DNA of 39,598 nucleotides. It comes from Candidatus Blautia merdipullorum. Lineage in GTDB: Bacteria > Bacillota > Clostridia > Lachnospirales > Lachnospiraceae. The DNA lies in assembly GCA_019118685.1 (NCBI GenBank), contig DWYL01000019.1, positions 1 to 39,598 on the forward strand, read 5' to 3'. Below the pieces are notes generated by a model, which did not search any database, was not told the DNA's origin, and saw only the letters and a list, made by a program, of their open reading frames with translations. How positions within the stretch are numbered: position 1 is the stretch's first letter; each line of letters starts with the position of its first letter. A program made the translations under genes and the position numbers. Of the stretch, positions 16,273 to 23,972 are shown in pieces.

Positions 16273-17382
16273 TTAATTTTCCTCCTTTTTCCTTCTGTCC
16301 TTTACAGAATTCCTTACGATCAGCTCCGGCTGGATCAGCCTGGGAATCTGGCTTTTTTCTTCCGGAACTTCCCGTATCTTTTCCAGCAGCAGTTCTGCCG
16401 CCATCTCACCCAGCTTTTCCTGAGGATGGACAATGGTGGTAAGAGAAACGTCCCCTCCAGCCATTACAGAGTTGTCGTAACCTGTGATTGAAATATCCTC
16501 CGGCACATTTTTCCCCATTTCCCGCAGAACATGCACCACACTTACGGCTATCTGGTCGTTGTAACACACAATCCCGTCCACAGGAAGCCCCTGCTCCAGA
16601 AGCAGCCTGGTCATCAGACCCGGCTTGGTCTTTCGGTCTTCTGTGTGGAACCAGATCACCCGGTCCGGGTCATAGCTGTATCCCGCTTCCTGAAGAGCTT
16701 TTACATATCCTTTATGCCGTTCCTGTCCCTGGAAGTCATCTGCCTTAAAAATTCCCAGCAAATTTTGGTGTCCCATATTCAGAAGATACTTTGTCACCAG
16801 ATAACCTCCCTGGCAATCATCCATAAGGATATGGGGTTTTTCCTTCATCTGGGAATAGACTCCCTGGATAAACACATAGGGAATCTGATACTTGTCCAGC
16901 AGCCCGTATAAGTTCATATGTCTGCATAGGATCTGACTTTTTGCCGGCTCAATGATCAAGCCGTCAATATCCTTGGTCAGGATGTCTTCCAGAACCTTTG
17001 CCTCCTTGGTCCTGCTGTTAGCCGTATTCTTTAAGATAATGCTGTAGCCGTTATCTGTGAGCACCCGGTCCATTCCCTGGATCAGTCTGGGGAAAATATA
17101 GTCTGAAATATAGGTGGTAATCACCGCAATATTCTTAGACTGTTTCAGATGTCCCATCCTCTGGGAACAGAAGGTTCCCCTTCCGTGCTCTGCCACAATA
17201 TATCCTTCCTGGCTCAGGATAGAAAGGGCCTTTCTCACCGTATGTCTGCTGATATGATACTTCTCAGATAACTGGTTTTCTGAGGGCAGCTTCTCACCAG
17301 CCTTGATCTTTCCGCTGAGGATGGCATCTTTCAGCTCTTCCATCAGCACATAGTACTTTGTTTTTCCACTTTCCTGTGTCAT
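16273..17382 (-). CDS. araR: GntR/LacI-type transcriptional regulator, AraR-like
   Basis: 369 residues: an N-terminal GntR winged helix ([44 protein letters not shown], about residues 11-54) joined to a LacI/periplasmic-binding-type effector domain ([25 protein letters not shown]..., [33 protein letters not shown]). This architecture is that of AraR, the arabinose repressor of Bacillus. The gene precedes araD and an inverted repeat with AraR-like TTGTACG half-site overlaps its promoter, consistent with an autoregulated arabinose repressor. The effector is inferred. The ATG follows AAAGGAGCAGGTT. Confidence 0.85.
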   Translation of the reverse strand: MTQESGKTKYYVLMEELKDAILSGKIKAGEKLPSENQLSEKYHISRHTVRKALSILSQEGYIVAEHGRGTFCSQRMGHLKQSKNIAVITTYISDYIFPRLIQGMDRVLTDNGYSIILKNTANSRTKEAKVLEDILTKDIDGLIIEPAKSQILCRHMNLYGLLDKYQIPYVFIQGVYSQMKEKPHILMDDCQGGYLVTKYLLNMGHQNLLGIFKADDFQGQERHKGYVKALQEAGYSYDPDRVIWFHTEDRKTKPGLMTRLLLEQGLPVDGIVCYNDQIAVSVVHVLREMGKNVPEDISITGYDNSVMAGGDVSLTTIVHPQEKLGEMAAELLLEKIREVPEEKSQIPRLIQPELIVRNSVKDRRKKEEN

Positions 17383-17402
17383 AACCTGCTCCTTTGGTAA
17401 CC

Positions 17403-17436
17403 ATTCTACAACTTGTACGGTCCTCTTAACAAGTTG
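17403..17436 (-). promoter_or_regulatory. araR promoter with overlapping inverted-repeat operator
   Basis: On the minus strand TTGTTA (17427-17432), 18 bases, TAGAAT (17403-17408). The spacer is flanked by an inverted repeat CAACTTGT-12-ACAAGTTG (17409-17436) that includes TTGTACG on the plus strand, similar to AraR half-sites as I recall them. Binding here would block RNA polymerase. Confidence 0.5.
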
Positions 17437-17439
17437 TTC

Positions 17440-17694
17440 TTATTCCTTTTTCAGGAACTTTTCTTCCTTAATCTCCACCAGGATAATATCCTCTCCGATC
17501 TGCCGGATGCAGGAATATGGGATCACATATTCGCTGGTGGGGCCGAAAAAACCGCACATCTTTCCGGGCAGCGGCACGATCAGGGCCTGGATGCAGCCGG
17601 TCTTACAGTCAAACTCCACATCCAGCGGACAGCCCAGGGTCCTGCAGGAACAGATATTGATCACTTCTTTTTGCCTAAGTTCACAGACACGCAT
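17440..17694 (-). CDS. ylmC: YlmC/YmxH family sporulation protein (PRC-barrel)
   Basis: About 84 residues of the YlmC/YmxH family, small PRC-barrel proteins conserved in endospore formers and of unknown molecular function. The typical start MRVCELRQKEVINI, the IVPLPGKMCGFFG turn and the final strand IGEDIILVEI are recognisable. The ORF track start at 17739 would run through the terminator of the upstream kinase; the ATG at 17694 gives the family N-terminus and follows AGGGG with seven-base spacing. The ribosome binding site is on the 3' arm of that terminator and the U-run touches the ATG, so this gene seems to lack its own promoter. Confidence 0.8.
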   Translation of the reverse strand: MRVCELRQKEVINICSCRTLGCPLDVEFDCKTGCIQALIVPLPGKMCGFFGPTSEYVIPYSCIRQIGEDIILVEIKEEKFLKKE

Positions 17695-17744
17695 AAAAAA
17701 TCCCCTGTGCCATAACCTGTTAATATAGATTATGAACACAGGGG
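17695..17744 (-). terminator. Terminator after the first PfkB kinase
   Basis: CCCCTGTG and CACAGGGG form a perfect 8-bp base with inner CATAA/TTATG pairing, followed by ATTTTTT. The U-run ends at the ylmC ATG. Confidence 0.7.
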
Positions 17745-17758
17745 CTGTCCGGTTACGC

Positions 17759-18784
17759 TTATCTGTCCATCTCCAGTTGGATACCGGTATTCTTATGGTT
17801 TTTGATGATCCGGTCGATTTCTTCCAGACCGCAGGAAGGCAGATCTCCCGGAATGGTATTCTTTACCGCACTGGTAGCATTGCCATACTCCAGAGCTTTC
17901 TGACAGTCGAAATCATGGGCCAGCAGTCCATAAAGTGCTCCGGAAATATAGGCGTCACCGCTTCCGATACGATCCACTACCTCAATGTTCCGGTAAGGCT
18001 CCTCCTGATAAAAGTTGTCTTCTTTCGCATTATAGATCACAGAGCCGAAAGTATGTACCTTGGGACTGTGGACGATTCTCTGGGTAGAAGCCACAATAGA
18101 AAGGGGGTACTCCTTTGCAAAACTCCGCATGATCTGATATACGTCTCCTTCTTTTAAGAAGGTCAGTTTTGCTGTCTCCTCCGAGCAGAAGAAAATATCC
18201 ACATAAGGAAGGATACTTTCAATACATTCCTTTGCTTCAGGACCTGTCCATAGATTGCCGCGGAAGTTTACATCAAAAGAAATCAGGGCGCCATTTTCTT
18301 TAAAACGCTTCATCATCTCAATGCCCACTTTTCTGGTATTCTCTGAAAGAGCCAGGGTAATACCGCTGGTGTGGAAGCACTTTGTGGAAGAAAACATGGA
18401 CTCCGGCAGCTCATCCAGAGAAATTTTACAGAAAGATGCATGTCTCCGGTCATATACCACACTTGGCTTTCTTGGATAAGCTCCATCTTCATAGTAATAA
18501 ATTCCCAGGCGGGCATCCGGATCCTGATCATAAACCAGATAATCATCACTGACTCCGCAGAAACGGACACGGTTCTTTGCATAGGTTCCCAAAGCATTGT
18601 CCGGAAGTTTGGAGATTACACCGGTACGCAGGCCCAGGAGGGAGACTCCGGAAACCACATTCAGCTCTGCTCCTCCTACCTGTTTCTGGAAAATCTCTCC
18701 TCTTACGATCCTTTCATTGTTCGGCGGTGAAAGCCGCAGCAATATTTCCCCCAGTGACAGCAGATCAAAATCCTTTTTTATCAT
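17759..18784 (-). CDS. PfkB family sugar kinase (2-keto-3-deoxygluconokinase-like)
   Basis: 341 residues of the ribokinase/PfkB fold. N-terminal substrate motif is LSLGEILLRLSP...VGGAELNVV; the ATP/anion-hole motif with the catalytic Asp is DRIGSGDAYISGAL near residue 284. FDVNFRGNLWTG is the middle PfkB motif usual in KdgK-type kinases. It probably phosphorylates 2-keto-3-deoxygluconate or a close relative such as the galacto epimer. Only moderately similar to the neighbouring kinase (same length, different loops), so this is an old paralogue rather than a fresh duplicate. GGAGGTG precedes the ATG, just after a terminator-like hairpin. Confidence 0.85.
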   Translation of the reverse strand: MIKKDFDLLSLGEILLRLSPPNNERIVRGEIFQKQVGGAELNVVSGVSLLGLRTGVISKLPDNALGTYAKNRVRFCGVSDDYLVYDQDPDARLGIYYYEDGAYPRKPSVVYDRRHASFCKISLDELPESMFSSTKCFHTSGITLALSENTRKVGIEMMKRFKENGALISFDVNFRGNLWTGPEAKECIESILPYVDIFFCSEETAKLTFLKEGDVYQIMRSFAKEYPLSIVASTQRIVHSPKVHTFGSVIYNAKEDNFYQEEPYRNIEVVDRIGSGDAYISGALYGLLAHDFDCQKALEYGNATSAVKNTIPGDLPSCGLEEIDRIIKNHKNTGIQLEMDR

Positions 18785-18811
18785 TCTGCAACACCTCCAT
18801 AATATTTTTAT

Positions 18812-18869
18812 AAAAAGGCGCCCTGAGAAACAGCATGAAAGATTATATAAATGTTTCCCAGGGCACCCT
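18812..18869 (-). terminator. Intercistronic terminator-like hairpin between the two kinases
   Basis: GGTGCCCTGGGAAACA pairs with TGTTTCTCAGGGCGCC (few mismatches) and TTTTT follows on the minus strand. The ribosome binding site of the next kinase starts about 15 bases later, leaving no room for a promoter. Confidence 0.7.
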
Positions 18870-18921
18870 TTCTATTAAATGTTCCCCAATGGCATAAGGG
18901 TTCTCATTTAGCGATATTTAA

Positions 18922-19947
18922 TTATCTCTGCACACGGCCGGAACCGTCTCCGCCTGCCAGCTTCAGCACTTCGTCCATGGAAACCATGTTAAAGTCACCT
19001 TCGATGGAATGTTTCAGGCAGGAAGCAGCTACTGCAAATTCAATCGTAGCCTGAGGATCATATCCGTTTAAGCATGCGCAGATCAGTCCGCCGCCGAAGG
19101 AATCGCCGCCGCCTACACGGTCTACAATGTGCATTTTGTATTTTTTGCTGAAATAATAGTCATTTCCGTCATAAAGCATAGCAGACCAGTTGTTGTCATT
19201 TGCAGACAGAGACTCTCTCAGTGTGATCGCCACTTTCTGGAATCCGAAACGGTCAGCCAGCTGTTTTGCTACGTCTTTGTAACCTTCACGGTTTACTTCG
19301 CCCTGGGTTACATCTGTATCTGCAGCCTTGATTCCGAATACGTCTGCTGCATCTTCTTCGTTAGCGATACATACATCCACATATTTGCACAGCTCGCCCA
19401 TAACTTCTCCGGCTTTTTCTTTGGACCACAGTTTGTTTCTGTAGTTTAAGTCGCAGGAAATCGTAGCGCCTGCTTCTTTTGCAGCCTTGCAGGCTTCCAG
19501 ACAGATCTTTGCCACTTCATCGTTAAGGGCTGGTGTAATACCTGTGAAATGGAACCATTCTACGCCTTCAAAAATTTTCTTCCAATCGAAATCAGATGAG
19601 GAAGCAGTAGCAATGGAAGAACCTGCACGGTCGTAGATAACCTTGGAGGGTCTCTGGGAGGCTCCTTTTTCCAGATAATAGATACCTACTCTGTCTCCTC
19701 CGCGAACAATGTCTGTCGTATCCACGCCGTATTTTCTCAGAGAATTTACAGCAGCCTGTCCGATCTCATGTTTTGGAAGCTTGGTAACAAACTTTGCATC
19801 AAAACCGTAGTTTGCCAGAGAAACAGCAACGTTTGCTTCTCCGCCGCCGTAGGTTGCTCCAAAGGTATCTGCCTGAACAAAACGGTAATATCCTTCCGGA
19901 GCCAGTCTTAACATAATTTCACCAAAAGTAACAACTTTCTTTGCCAT
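18922..19947 (-). CDS. kdgK: 2-dehydro-3-deoxygluconokinase (PfkB family)
   Basis: 341 residues. VVTFGEIMLRLAPEG and GGGEANVAVSLANYG form the N-terminal substrate site of KDG kinases; CDLNYRNKLWSKEKA is the central PfkB motif; DRVGGGDSFGGGLICACL carries the catalytic Asp (GGGD in place of GAGD). It phosphorylates 2-keto-3-deoxygluconate to KDPG, the substrate of the aldolase encoded 30 bases upstream. The pair forms the lower branch of uronate and Entner-Doudoroff metabolism in the cytoplasm. The transcript starts at the KdgR-type promoter before eda. Confidence 0.9.
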   Translation of the reverse strand: MAKKVVTFGEIMLRLAPEGYYRFVQADTFGATYGGGEANVAVSLANYGFDAKFVTKLPKHEIGQAAVNSLRKYGVDTTDIVRGGDRVGIYYLEKGASQRPSKVIYDRAGSSIATASSSDFDWKKIFEGVEWFHFTGITPALNDEVAKICLEACKAAKEAGATISCDLNYRNKLWSKEKAGEVMGELCKYVDVCIANEEDAADVFGIKAADTDVTQGEVNREGYKDVAKQLADRFGFQKVAITLRESLSANDNNWSAMLYDGNDYYFSKKYKMHIVDRVGGGDSFGGGLICACLNGYDPQATIEFAVAASCLKHSIEGDFNMVSMDEVLKLAGGDGSGRVQR

Positions 19948-19977
19948 GATCGTCTCTCCTCTATTTCTGTATGTCTC

Positions 19978-20619
19978 TTATTTATTTCTGATCTGAGCTG
20001 CAAGTTTTACAGCTTCTTCTGTCAGTGCTTTGATCTCGTCAAATTTTCCTGCTTTTACCAGATCGCCTTTTACCATCCAGCTTCCGCCGCAGGCCACGAT
20101 CTTGTCACAGCTTAAATAGCTCTCCAGGTTCTTTGCGTTTACACCGCCGGTAGGCATGAATTTCAGGCCTACATAAGGAGCTGCCATAGCCTTGATGGTA
20201 GCTACGCCGCCAAACTGCTCAGCCGGGAAGAATTTTACAACCTTTAATCCTCTCTTAACCGCCTGGGCTACCTCAGAAGGTGTGATAACTCCCGGGAATA
20301 CAGGAATATCTTTGCTTAAGCAGTAATCTACGATCTCAGGATCGAATCCCGGGCTTACGATGAATTTTGCTCCTGCTGCCACAGCTCTGTCTACCTGATC
20401 AATGGTAAGAACTGTACCTGCTCCTACAAACATATCCGGATACTCAGAAGCCATGATCTTAATAGATTCCTCTGCTGCATCTGTACGGAAAGTTACCTCT
20501 GCGCAGGGAAGTCCTCCCTCTACTAAAGCTTTTGCCAGAGGAGCCGCATCCTTTGCGTCCTCCAGAACCACTACCGGTACTACACCTAACTCTGCAAATC
20601 TTTCTGCTGCTGTGCTCAT
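19978..20619 (-). CDS. eda: KDPG/KHG aldolase (2-dehydro-3-deoxyphosphogluconate aldolase)
   Basis: 213-residue class I aldolase of the Eda/KdgA family, a TIM barrel. The catalytic Glu is in PCAEVTFRT (about residue 43), the Schiff-base Lys in KVVKFFPAEQFGG (about 132), and phosphate is bound by VGAGTVLT and FMPTGGVN. It splits KDPG into pyruvate and glyceraldehyde-3-phosphate, completing the pathway begun by the downstream KDG kinase. AGGAGGAAGT precedes the ATG. Its leader carries IclR/KdgR-type palindromes and an IclR regulator is transcribed divergently. Confidence 0.94.
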   Translation of the reverse strand: MSTAAERFAELGVVPVVVLEDAKDAAPLAKALVEGGLPCAEVTFRTDAAEESIKIMASEYPDMFVGAGTVLTIDQVDRAVAAGAKFIVSPGFDPEIVDYCLSKDIPVFPGVITPSEVAQAVKRGLKVVKFFPAEQFGGVATIKAMAAPYVGLKFMPTGGVNAKNLESYLSCDKIVACGGSWMVKGDLVKAGKFDEIKALTEEAVKLAAQIRNK

Positions 20620-20646
20620 AATACTTCCTCCTTATACATTATTTCG

Positions 20647-20672
20647 TTTCATATTATGAAATACTGTTTCAT
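20647..20672. promoter_or_regulatory. KdgR-type operator with overlapping palindromes
   Basis: ATGAAATACTGTTTCAT (20656-20672) fits the enterobacterial KdgR consensus GAAAYRNYRTTTC, as I remember it, at every core position. It shares its left arm with a second palindrome TTTCATATTATGAAA (20647-20661, perfect 7-1-7). Three half-sites TTTCAT/ATGAAA/TTTCAT are thus spaced 9 to 11 bases apart, just downstream of the eda transcription start. Confidence 0.7.
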
Positions 20673-20694
20673 CATGTGGTATGTCTTTATCTGC

Positions 20695-20722
20695 ATTATA
20701 CTACTATAAGATCAAAAGTCAA
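20695..20722 (-). promoter_or_regulatory. eda-kdgK promoter
   Basis: On the minus strand TTGACT (20717-20722), 16 bases, TATAAT (20695-20700). The predicted start is about 15 bases ahead of the palindromic operator, a geometry for repression. Confidence 0.7.
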
Positions 20723-20736
20723 GAGATTTTTTCCAG

Positions 20737-20765
20737 TTGCCACAATCTTCTGAAAGTGTTACAAT
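20737..20765 (+). promoter_or_regulatory. Promoter of the IclR regulator gene
   Basis: On the plus strand TTGCCA (20737-20742), 17 bases, TACAAT (20760-20765), divergent from the eda promoter. The leader to the ATG is about 60 bases. Confidence 0.6.
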
Positions 20766-20831
20766 AGCGCCGGAGTAATTTTCAACAATCTCTCCCATCT
20801 GATAAATTTTTGCAAACAGGAGTGTTTGATC

Positions 20832-21587
20832 ATGGAAAATAAAAATCCCATCCAGGTAGCAGACCGGCTCTTCCTTGTGCTGGAAACACTGGCAGACACC
20901 GGCCCCGTTACACTGGCAGATCTCTGCCGCCAGCTGAGCTTAAATAAAAGCACCCTTCACCGCCTCCTCAGTTCCCTGATTCACATGGGATACGTGAAGC
21001 AGGACGTGGAAACCGGAAAGTACAGTCTTTCCCTGAAACTTCTTGGGCTTTCCAATAAGCTTCTCGGACATATAGACATTCTGGATGCCGTCCGCCCCAG
21101 CCTGAAGGCTTTATCTCAGGAAACAGGAGAAACGGTCCATTTCGTCCAGCTGGACGGCATTGAAGCAGTGTATATCTACAAAGAAGAATCCAACCAGAAT
21201 TCTGTCCGAATGGTCTCTAAGGTAGGGAGCCGCATCCCGCTTTACTGTTCCGGAGTAGGAAAGGCCATGGCCGCTGATATGGACGAGCAGCAGATACAAT
21301 CCATCTGGGAACACAGCACAATCCGAAAACTAACACCTCATACTATTATTGATTATACCCAATTTTTGGCGAAAATTAAAGAGGTAAGGGAAAAAGGTTA
21401 TGCTCTGGATGACGAGGAAAATGAGCTGGGGGTCCGGTGCATTGCTGTAGGTCTTCCTGATTACCGTGGAAGGGCAAAATACGCCTTTTCCATCTCTGCC
21501 CCGGCCCCCAGAATGACTGATGAACGCCTGGAAGAGCTGGCCCAAATTCTTCTGAAAACCAAAAAAGAAATCTTGAAAAATATGTAA
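20832..21587 (+). CDS. kdgR: IclR family transcriptional regulator (KdgR-like)
   Basis: 251 residues with the two-domain IclR layout: an N-terminal winged helix (VTLADLCRQLSLNKSTLHRLLSSLIHMGYV, about residues 24-53) and a GAF-like effector domain with GETVHFVQLDGIEAVYIYKEES, SRIPLYCSGVGKAMAA and DDEENELGVRCIAVGLPDYRG. Members sense KDG or related acids when beside eda/kdgK, and the divergent arrangement with KdgR-type palindromes supports that. The ORF track begins at TTG 20826; ATG 20832 is nine bases after AGGAG and is preferred. Ends in a strong terminator. Confidence 0.88.
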   Translation: MENKNPIQVADRLFLVLETLADTGPVTLADLCRQLSLNKSTLHRLLSSLIHMGYVKQDVETGKYSLSLKLLGLSNKLLGHIDILDAVRPSLKALSQETGETVHFVQLDGIEAVYIYKEESNQNSVRMVSKVGSRIPLYCSGVGKAMAADMDEQQIQSIWEHSTIRKLTPHTIIDYTQFLAKIKEVREKGYALDDEENELGVRCIAVGLPDYRGRAKYAFSISAPAPRMTDERLEELAQILLKTKKEILKNM

Positions 21588-21636
21588 TCCCGCACCTCCT
21601 TCCTTTATCCGGAAATTTCTGCGTGTTTCAGCAGGA

Positions 21637-21705
21637 CAAAAAAGACTGCTACAGAGAGCTTTCTGCCGGAATTTTCCGGACCGGATTCTCTGTATGCAGT
21701 CTTTT
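21637..21705 (+). terminator. Terminator of the IclR gene
   Basis: AAAAGACTGC-TACAGAGA pairs with TCTCTGTA-TGCAGTCTTTT with one bulge, around an inner GCCGG/CCGGA hairpin. It ends in CTTTTCT on the plus strand; A-rich on the other side, so possibly bidirectional. Confidence 0.75.
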
Positions 21706-21829
21706 CTATTGCTTTCTCTTATAATCCATATACGCCTTTCATGCCAAAAAATCTTCTGTTATTGATATTTCTTTCCCTGTATTGTTTCCGTTGTTGTGAT
21801 AAGCATATCTTCCTTCTCCTGTCACGCTT

Positions 21830-22021
21830 TTATTCTTCCGGTTTCTTGTGTTTCTTCCTATATTTTACACATTCTGTCAGCAGATACTCTATCTGTCCGT
21901 TCATAGAACGAAAATCATCTTCAGCCCACTGGGCGATCTCATTCCAAAGAGAAACCGACAGCCGCAGAGGCACCTGCTTCTTTGCTTTTTCCTTGCCTTT
22001 ACTTTTGTTTTCCTGTTCCAG
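21830..22021 (-). CDS. Ribbon-helix-helix (Arc-like) DNA-binding small protein, non-ATG start
   Basis: A 63-residue frame not in the ORF track because it has no ATG. It reads KKQVPLRLSVSLWNEI then AQWAEDDFRSMNGQIEYLLTECVKY: a beta strand with alternating polar residues followed by two helices, the RHH/Arc fold. Such proteins of 55-65 residues next to SPFH genes are often mislabelled 'PTS ascorbate transporter subunit IIC'. AGGTGG lies nine bases before the CTG at 22021 (and six before ATT at 22024). An in-frame TGA at 22028-22030 separates it from an ATG (22060) that overlaps the SPFH stop as TAATG. Start choice is uncertain. It probably binds the tandem palindromes at the operon promoter. 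Confidence 0.7.
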   Translation of the reverse strand: MEQENKSKGKEKAKKQVPLRLSVSLWNEIAQWAEDDFRSMNGQIEYLLTECVKYRKKHKKPEE

Positions 22022-22059
22022 AATGTGTCACCACCTTAGACTGATTTTTTCTTCTTGCA

Positions 22060-23013
22060 TTAATACAGACTTCCGCTGTTTACAATAGGCTGGGCATCCT
22101 TGTTGCCACATAGTACTACCAGTAGATTGCTGACCATGGCTGCTTTTCTCTCCTCGTCTAACTCCACGATATTATTTTCACCCAGCTTGTCAAGAGCCAT
22201 CTCTACCATTCCTACTGCTCCTTCTACGATCTTCTGCCGGGCATCTATAATTGCCGCCGCCTGCTGGCGCTGAAGCATGGCAGAAGCGATCTCCGGTGCA
22301 TAAGCCAGATGGGTGATACGGACATCCAGGATTTCAATGCCAGCGTTTTCTACCTTTTCCTGAAGTTCAGCCTGCATGATATCCGCGATTTCCTGGCTGC
22401 TGCCCCGCAGAGACTTCTCATCCCCTCCTTCTGCAGCATCATAAGGATAGATCCTGGTGGTATTCCGGATGATAGAATCGCACTGGATAGACAGATAATC
22501 ATTAAAATTCTCTACATTTAACACAGCTTTTGTGGGATCTACCACCCGCCAGATCACAACAGCGGCAATCTCCACCGGATTGCCCATGGCATCGTTTACC
22601 TTTTGTTTTTCATTATTCAGCGTTCTGGTCTTAAGGGATACCTTTTTTGCTCTTCCCGTATTGGCCGGTATATCCTTCACCGTAGGATTAATAGGTGATA
22701 CAAAAGGATTCACCCAATAGAATCCGTCTTTTTTCAGTGTTCCGTAATAATTTCCGAAAAGAGCCAGCACAAGGGCTTCATTGGGATTGATCACCTTCAG
22801 TCCGCACAGCCAGATGAAAAAGGCCAGGAGCAGTACCAGTCCTGCCAGGATCAGCCAGCCTCCTGCGCCTCCTCCTGTGGCAGAAAGTCTCATAATCCCA
22901 TAGAGCAGCAGTCCCCCTCCCAGGATCAAACCTAAGATCCCCACAAACAGCATCAGATATCCGGACATTGCCTTCAATTCTTTCTCTTCCTGATATTTAC
23001 TTTGATTTCCCAT
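22060..23013 (-). CDS. SPFH/Band 7 (stomatin-like) membrane protein
   Basis: 317 residues. Two N-terminal membrane helices (about residues 18-43 and 51-71, separated by ATGGGAGG) are followed by the SPFH domain: [32 protein letters not shown], then [21 protein letters not shown], and a helical coiled stretch [26 protein letters not shown] typical of stomatin and flotillin oligomers. These proteins build membrane scaffolds or microdomains and often associate with membrane proteases; a NfeD or HflC-like partner gene is not adjacent. The downstream RHH gene is translationally linked (TAATG overlap). Promoter TTGACA-17-TATGAT with tandem operators directly upstream. Confidence 0.9.
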   Translation of the reverse strand: MGNQSKYQEEKELKAMSGYLMLFVGILGLILGGGLLLYGIMRLSATGGGAGGWLILAGLVLLLAFFIWLCGLKVINPNEALVLALFGNYYGTLKKDGFYWVNPFVSPINPTVKDIPANTGRAKKVSLKTRTLNNEKQKVNDAMGNPVEIAAVVIWRVVDPTKAVLNVENFNDYLSIQCDSIIRNTTRIYPYDAAEGGDEKSLRGSSQEIADIMQAELQEKVENAGIEILDVRITHLAYAPEIASAMLQRQQAAAIIDARQKIVEGAVGMVEMALDKLGENNIVELDEERKAAMVSNLLVVLCGNKDAQPIVNSGSLY

Positions 23014-23075
23014 ACAATACCCTCCTTTTTCTGTGAGACTCCATCCTGGGTCTCATCTGGCAAAGCAGATTAATT

Positions 23076-23094
23076 TGATATCATTTTGATATCA
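23076..23094. promoter_or_regulatory. Tandem TGATATCA palindromes, candidate RHH operator
   Basis: Two perfect 8-bp palindromes TGATATCA start at 23076 and 23087, spaced 11 bases centre to centre, one helical turn. They begin just downstream of the -10 box of the SPFH operon. Ribbon-helix-helix dimers typically bind such tandem short palindromes cooperatively on one DNA face. Confidence 0.6.
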
Positions 23095-23096
23095 TT

Positions 23097-23125
23097 ATCA
23101 TACATCTGATCCTTAATTTTGTCAA
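23097..23125 (-). promoter_or_regulatory. Promoter of the SPFH-RHH operon
   Basis: On the minus strand a perfect TTGACA (23120-23125), 17 bases, TATGAT (23097-23102), directly followed by the tandem palindromes. Confidence 0.75.
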
Positions 23126-23149
23126 GTATCGAGGTGAATGATTCATCTG

Positions 23150-23203
23150 AAAAAAGCGCTGCCGCATTCATCAAAATCGAGAATATGACTAATGCGGCAG
23201 CGC
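23150..23203 (-). terminator. Terminator of spoIIGA-sigE
   Basis: Perfect 13-bp stem GCGCTGCCGCATT/AATGCGGCAGCGC, followed by TTTTTT on the minus strand, about 20 bases after the sigE stop. Confidence 0.88.
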
Positions 23204-23225
23204 CTTTATATTTTATATTCTGTTT

Positions 23226-23957
23226 TTACTCATATCTGACAATTTCTTTTTTCAGCCTTTTCATGATTCTTTTTTCCAACCGGGAGATATAGGACTGGGA
23301 AATTCCCAGCAGGTCTGCCACCTCTTTCTGCGTCTTTTCCCTGCCGTCCGGCATGTTGATCCCGAACCGCAGCCGTACAATGGTCTGTTCCCTTTTTGTC
23401 AGCTTTCCGATGGCTTTTCCCAGGAGATTCCTCTCCACCTCATTTTCTATATCTTTATAGATCACATCCTCATCTGTCCCCAATATGTCTGACAGCAGCA
23501 GTTCATTTCCATCCCAGTCTACGTTCAGCGGTTCATCAATGGATACTTCCAGTTTTGTCTTACTGTTCCTCCGCAGATACATGAGGATTTCGTTTTCAAT
23601 GCACCGGGAAGCGTAGGTCGCAAGCTTGATTTTTTTAACCGGGTTAAAAGTATTGATGGCCTTGATCAGACCGATCGTGCCTATGGAGATCAGATCTTCC
23701 ACTCCCACTCCGGTATTGTCAAATTTCTTCGCGATATACACCACAAGCCGAAGATTATGCTCTATAAGAGAAGACCTGGCCTCCTGGTCCTCTCCCTCCT
23801 GAAGCTTCTCGATCTGGGCCTTTTCCTCCTCGGGAGAAAGAGGTGCCGGAAGCACTTCTGCTCCTCCGATATAGTGCAGTTCGTTTCCTGCAGGCAATAA
23901 TATCCCTGTAAATTTCGAAAATTGAAATCCTTTTTTCATACAAACATCCATCTTCAC
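23226..23957 (-). CDS. sigE: RNA polymerase sporulation sigma-E (pro-form)
   Basis: 243 residues. The N-terminal pro-sequence [22 protein letters not shown] holds the usual SpoIIGA cleavage area before YIGG. Region 2 ([60 protein letters not shown]) and [24 protein letters not shown] are nearly identical to SigE of Bacillus; region 4 HTH is [24 protein letters not shown]. Sigma-E directs mother-cell transcription after asymmetric division. The start is probably GTG at 23957, six bases after AGGAGG; ATG at 23951 is an alternative. It is 15 bases after spoIIGA. The sigG gene that often follows is not here. Confidence 0.96.
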   Translation of the reverse strand: MKMDVCMKKGFQFSKFTGILLPAGNELHYIGGAEVLPAPLSPEEEKAQIEKLQEGEDQEARSSLIEHNLRLVVYIAKKFDNTGVGVEDLISIGTIGLIKAINTFNPVKKIKLATYASRCIENEILMYLRRNSKTKLEVSIDEPLNVDWDGNELLLSDILGTDEDVIYKDIENEVERNLLGKAIGKLTKREQTIVRLRFGINMPDGREKTQKEVADLLGISQSYISRLEKRIMKRLKKEIVRYE

Positions 23958-23972
23958 AAAACTCCTCCTTGA

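Noticed and set aside
17759-19947. Two adjacent 341-residue PfkB kinases considered as a recent tandem duplication
   Set aside because: Equal length is coincidental; sequence differs throughout including the catalytic motif (GSGD versus GGGD), so they are old paralogues.
21741-22088. 115-residue plus-strand ORF downstream of the IclR gene
   Set aside because: Phe/Leu/Ser-rich shadow of the minus-strand RHH gene and the end of the SPFH gene; no ribosome binding site.
23150-23203. Long perfect inverted repeat considered as a mobile-element end or RNA gene
   Set aside because: Position just after sigE and the U-run make it an ordinary terminator.
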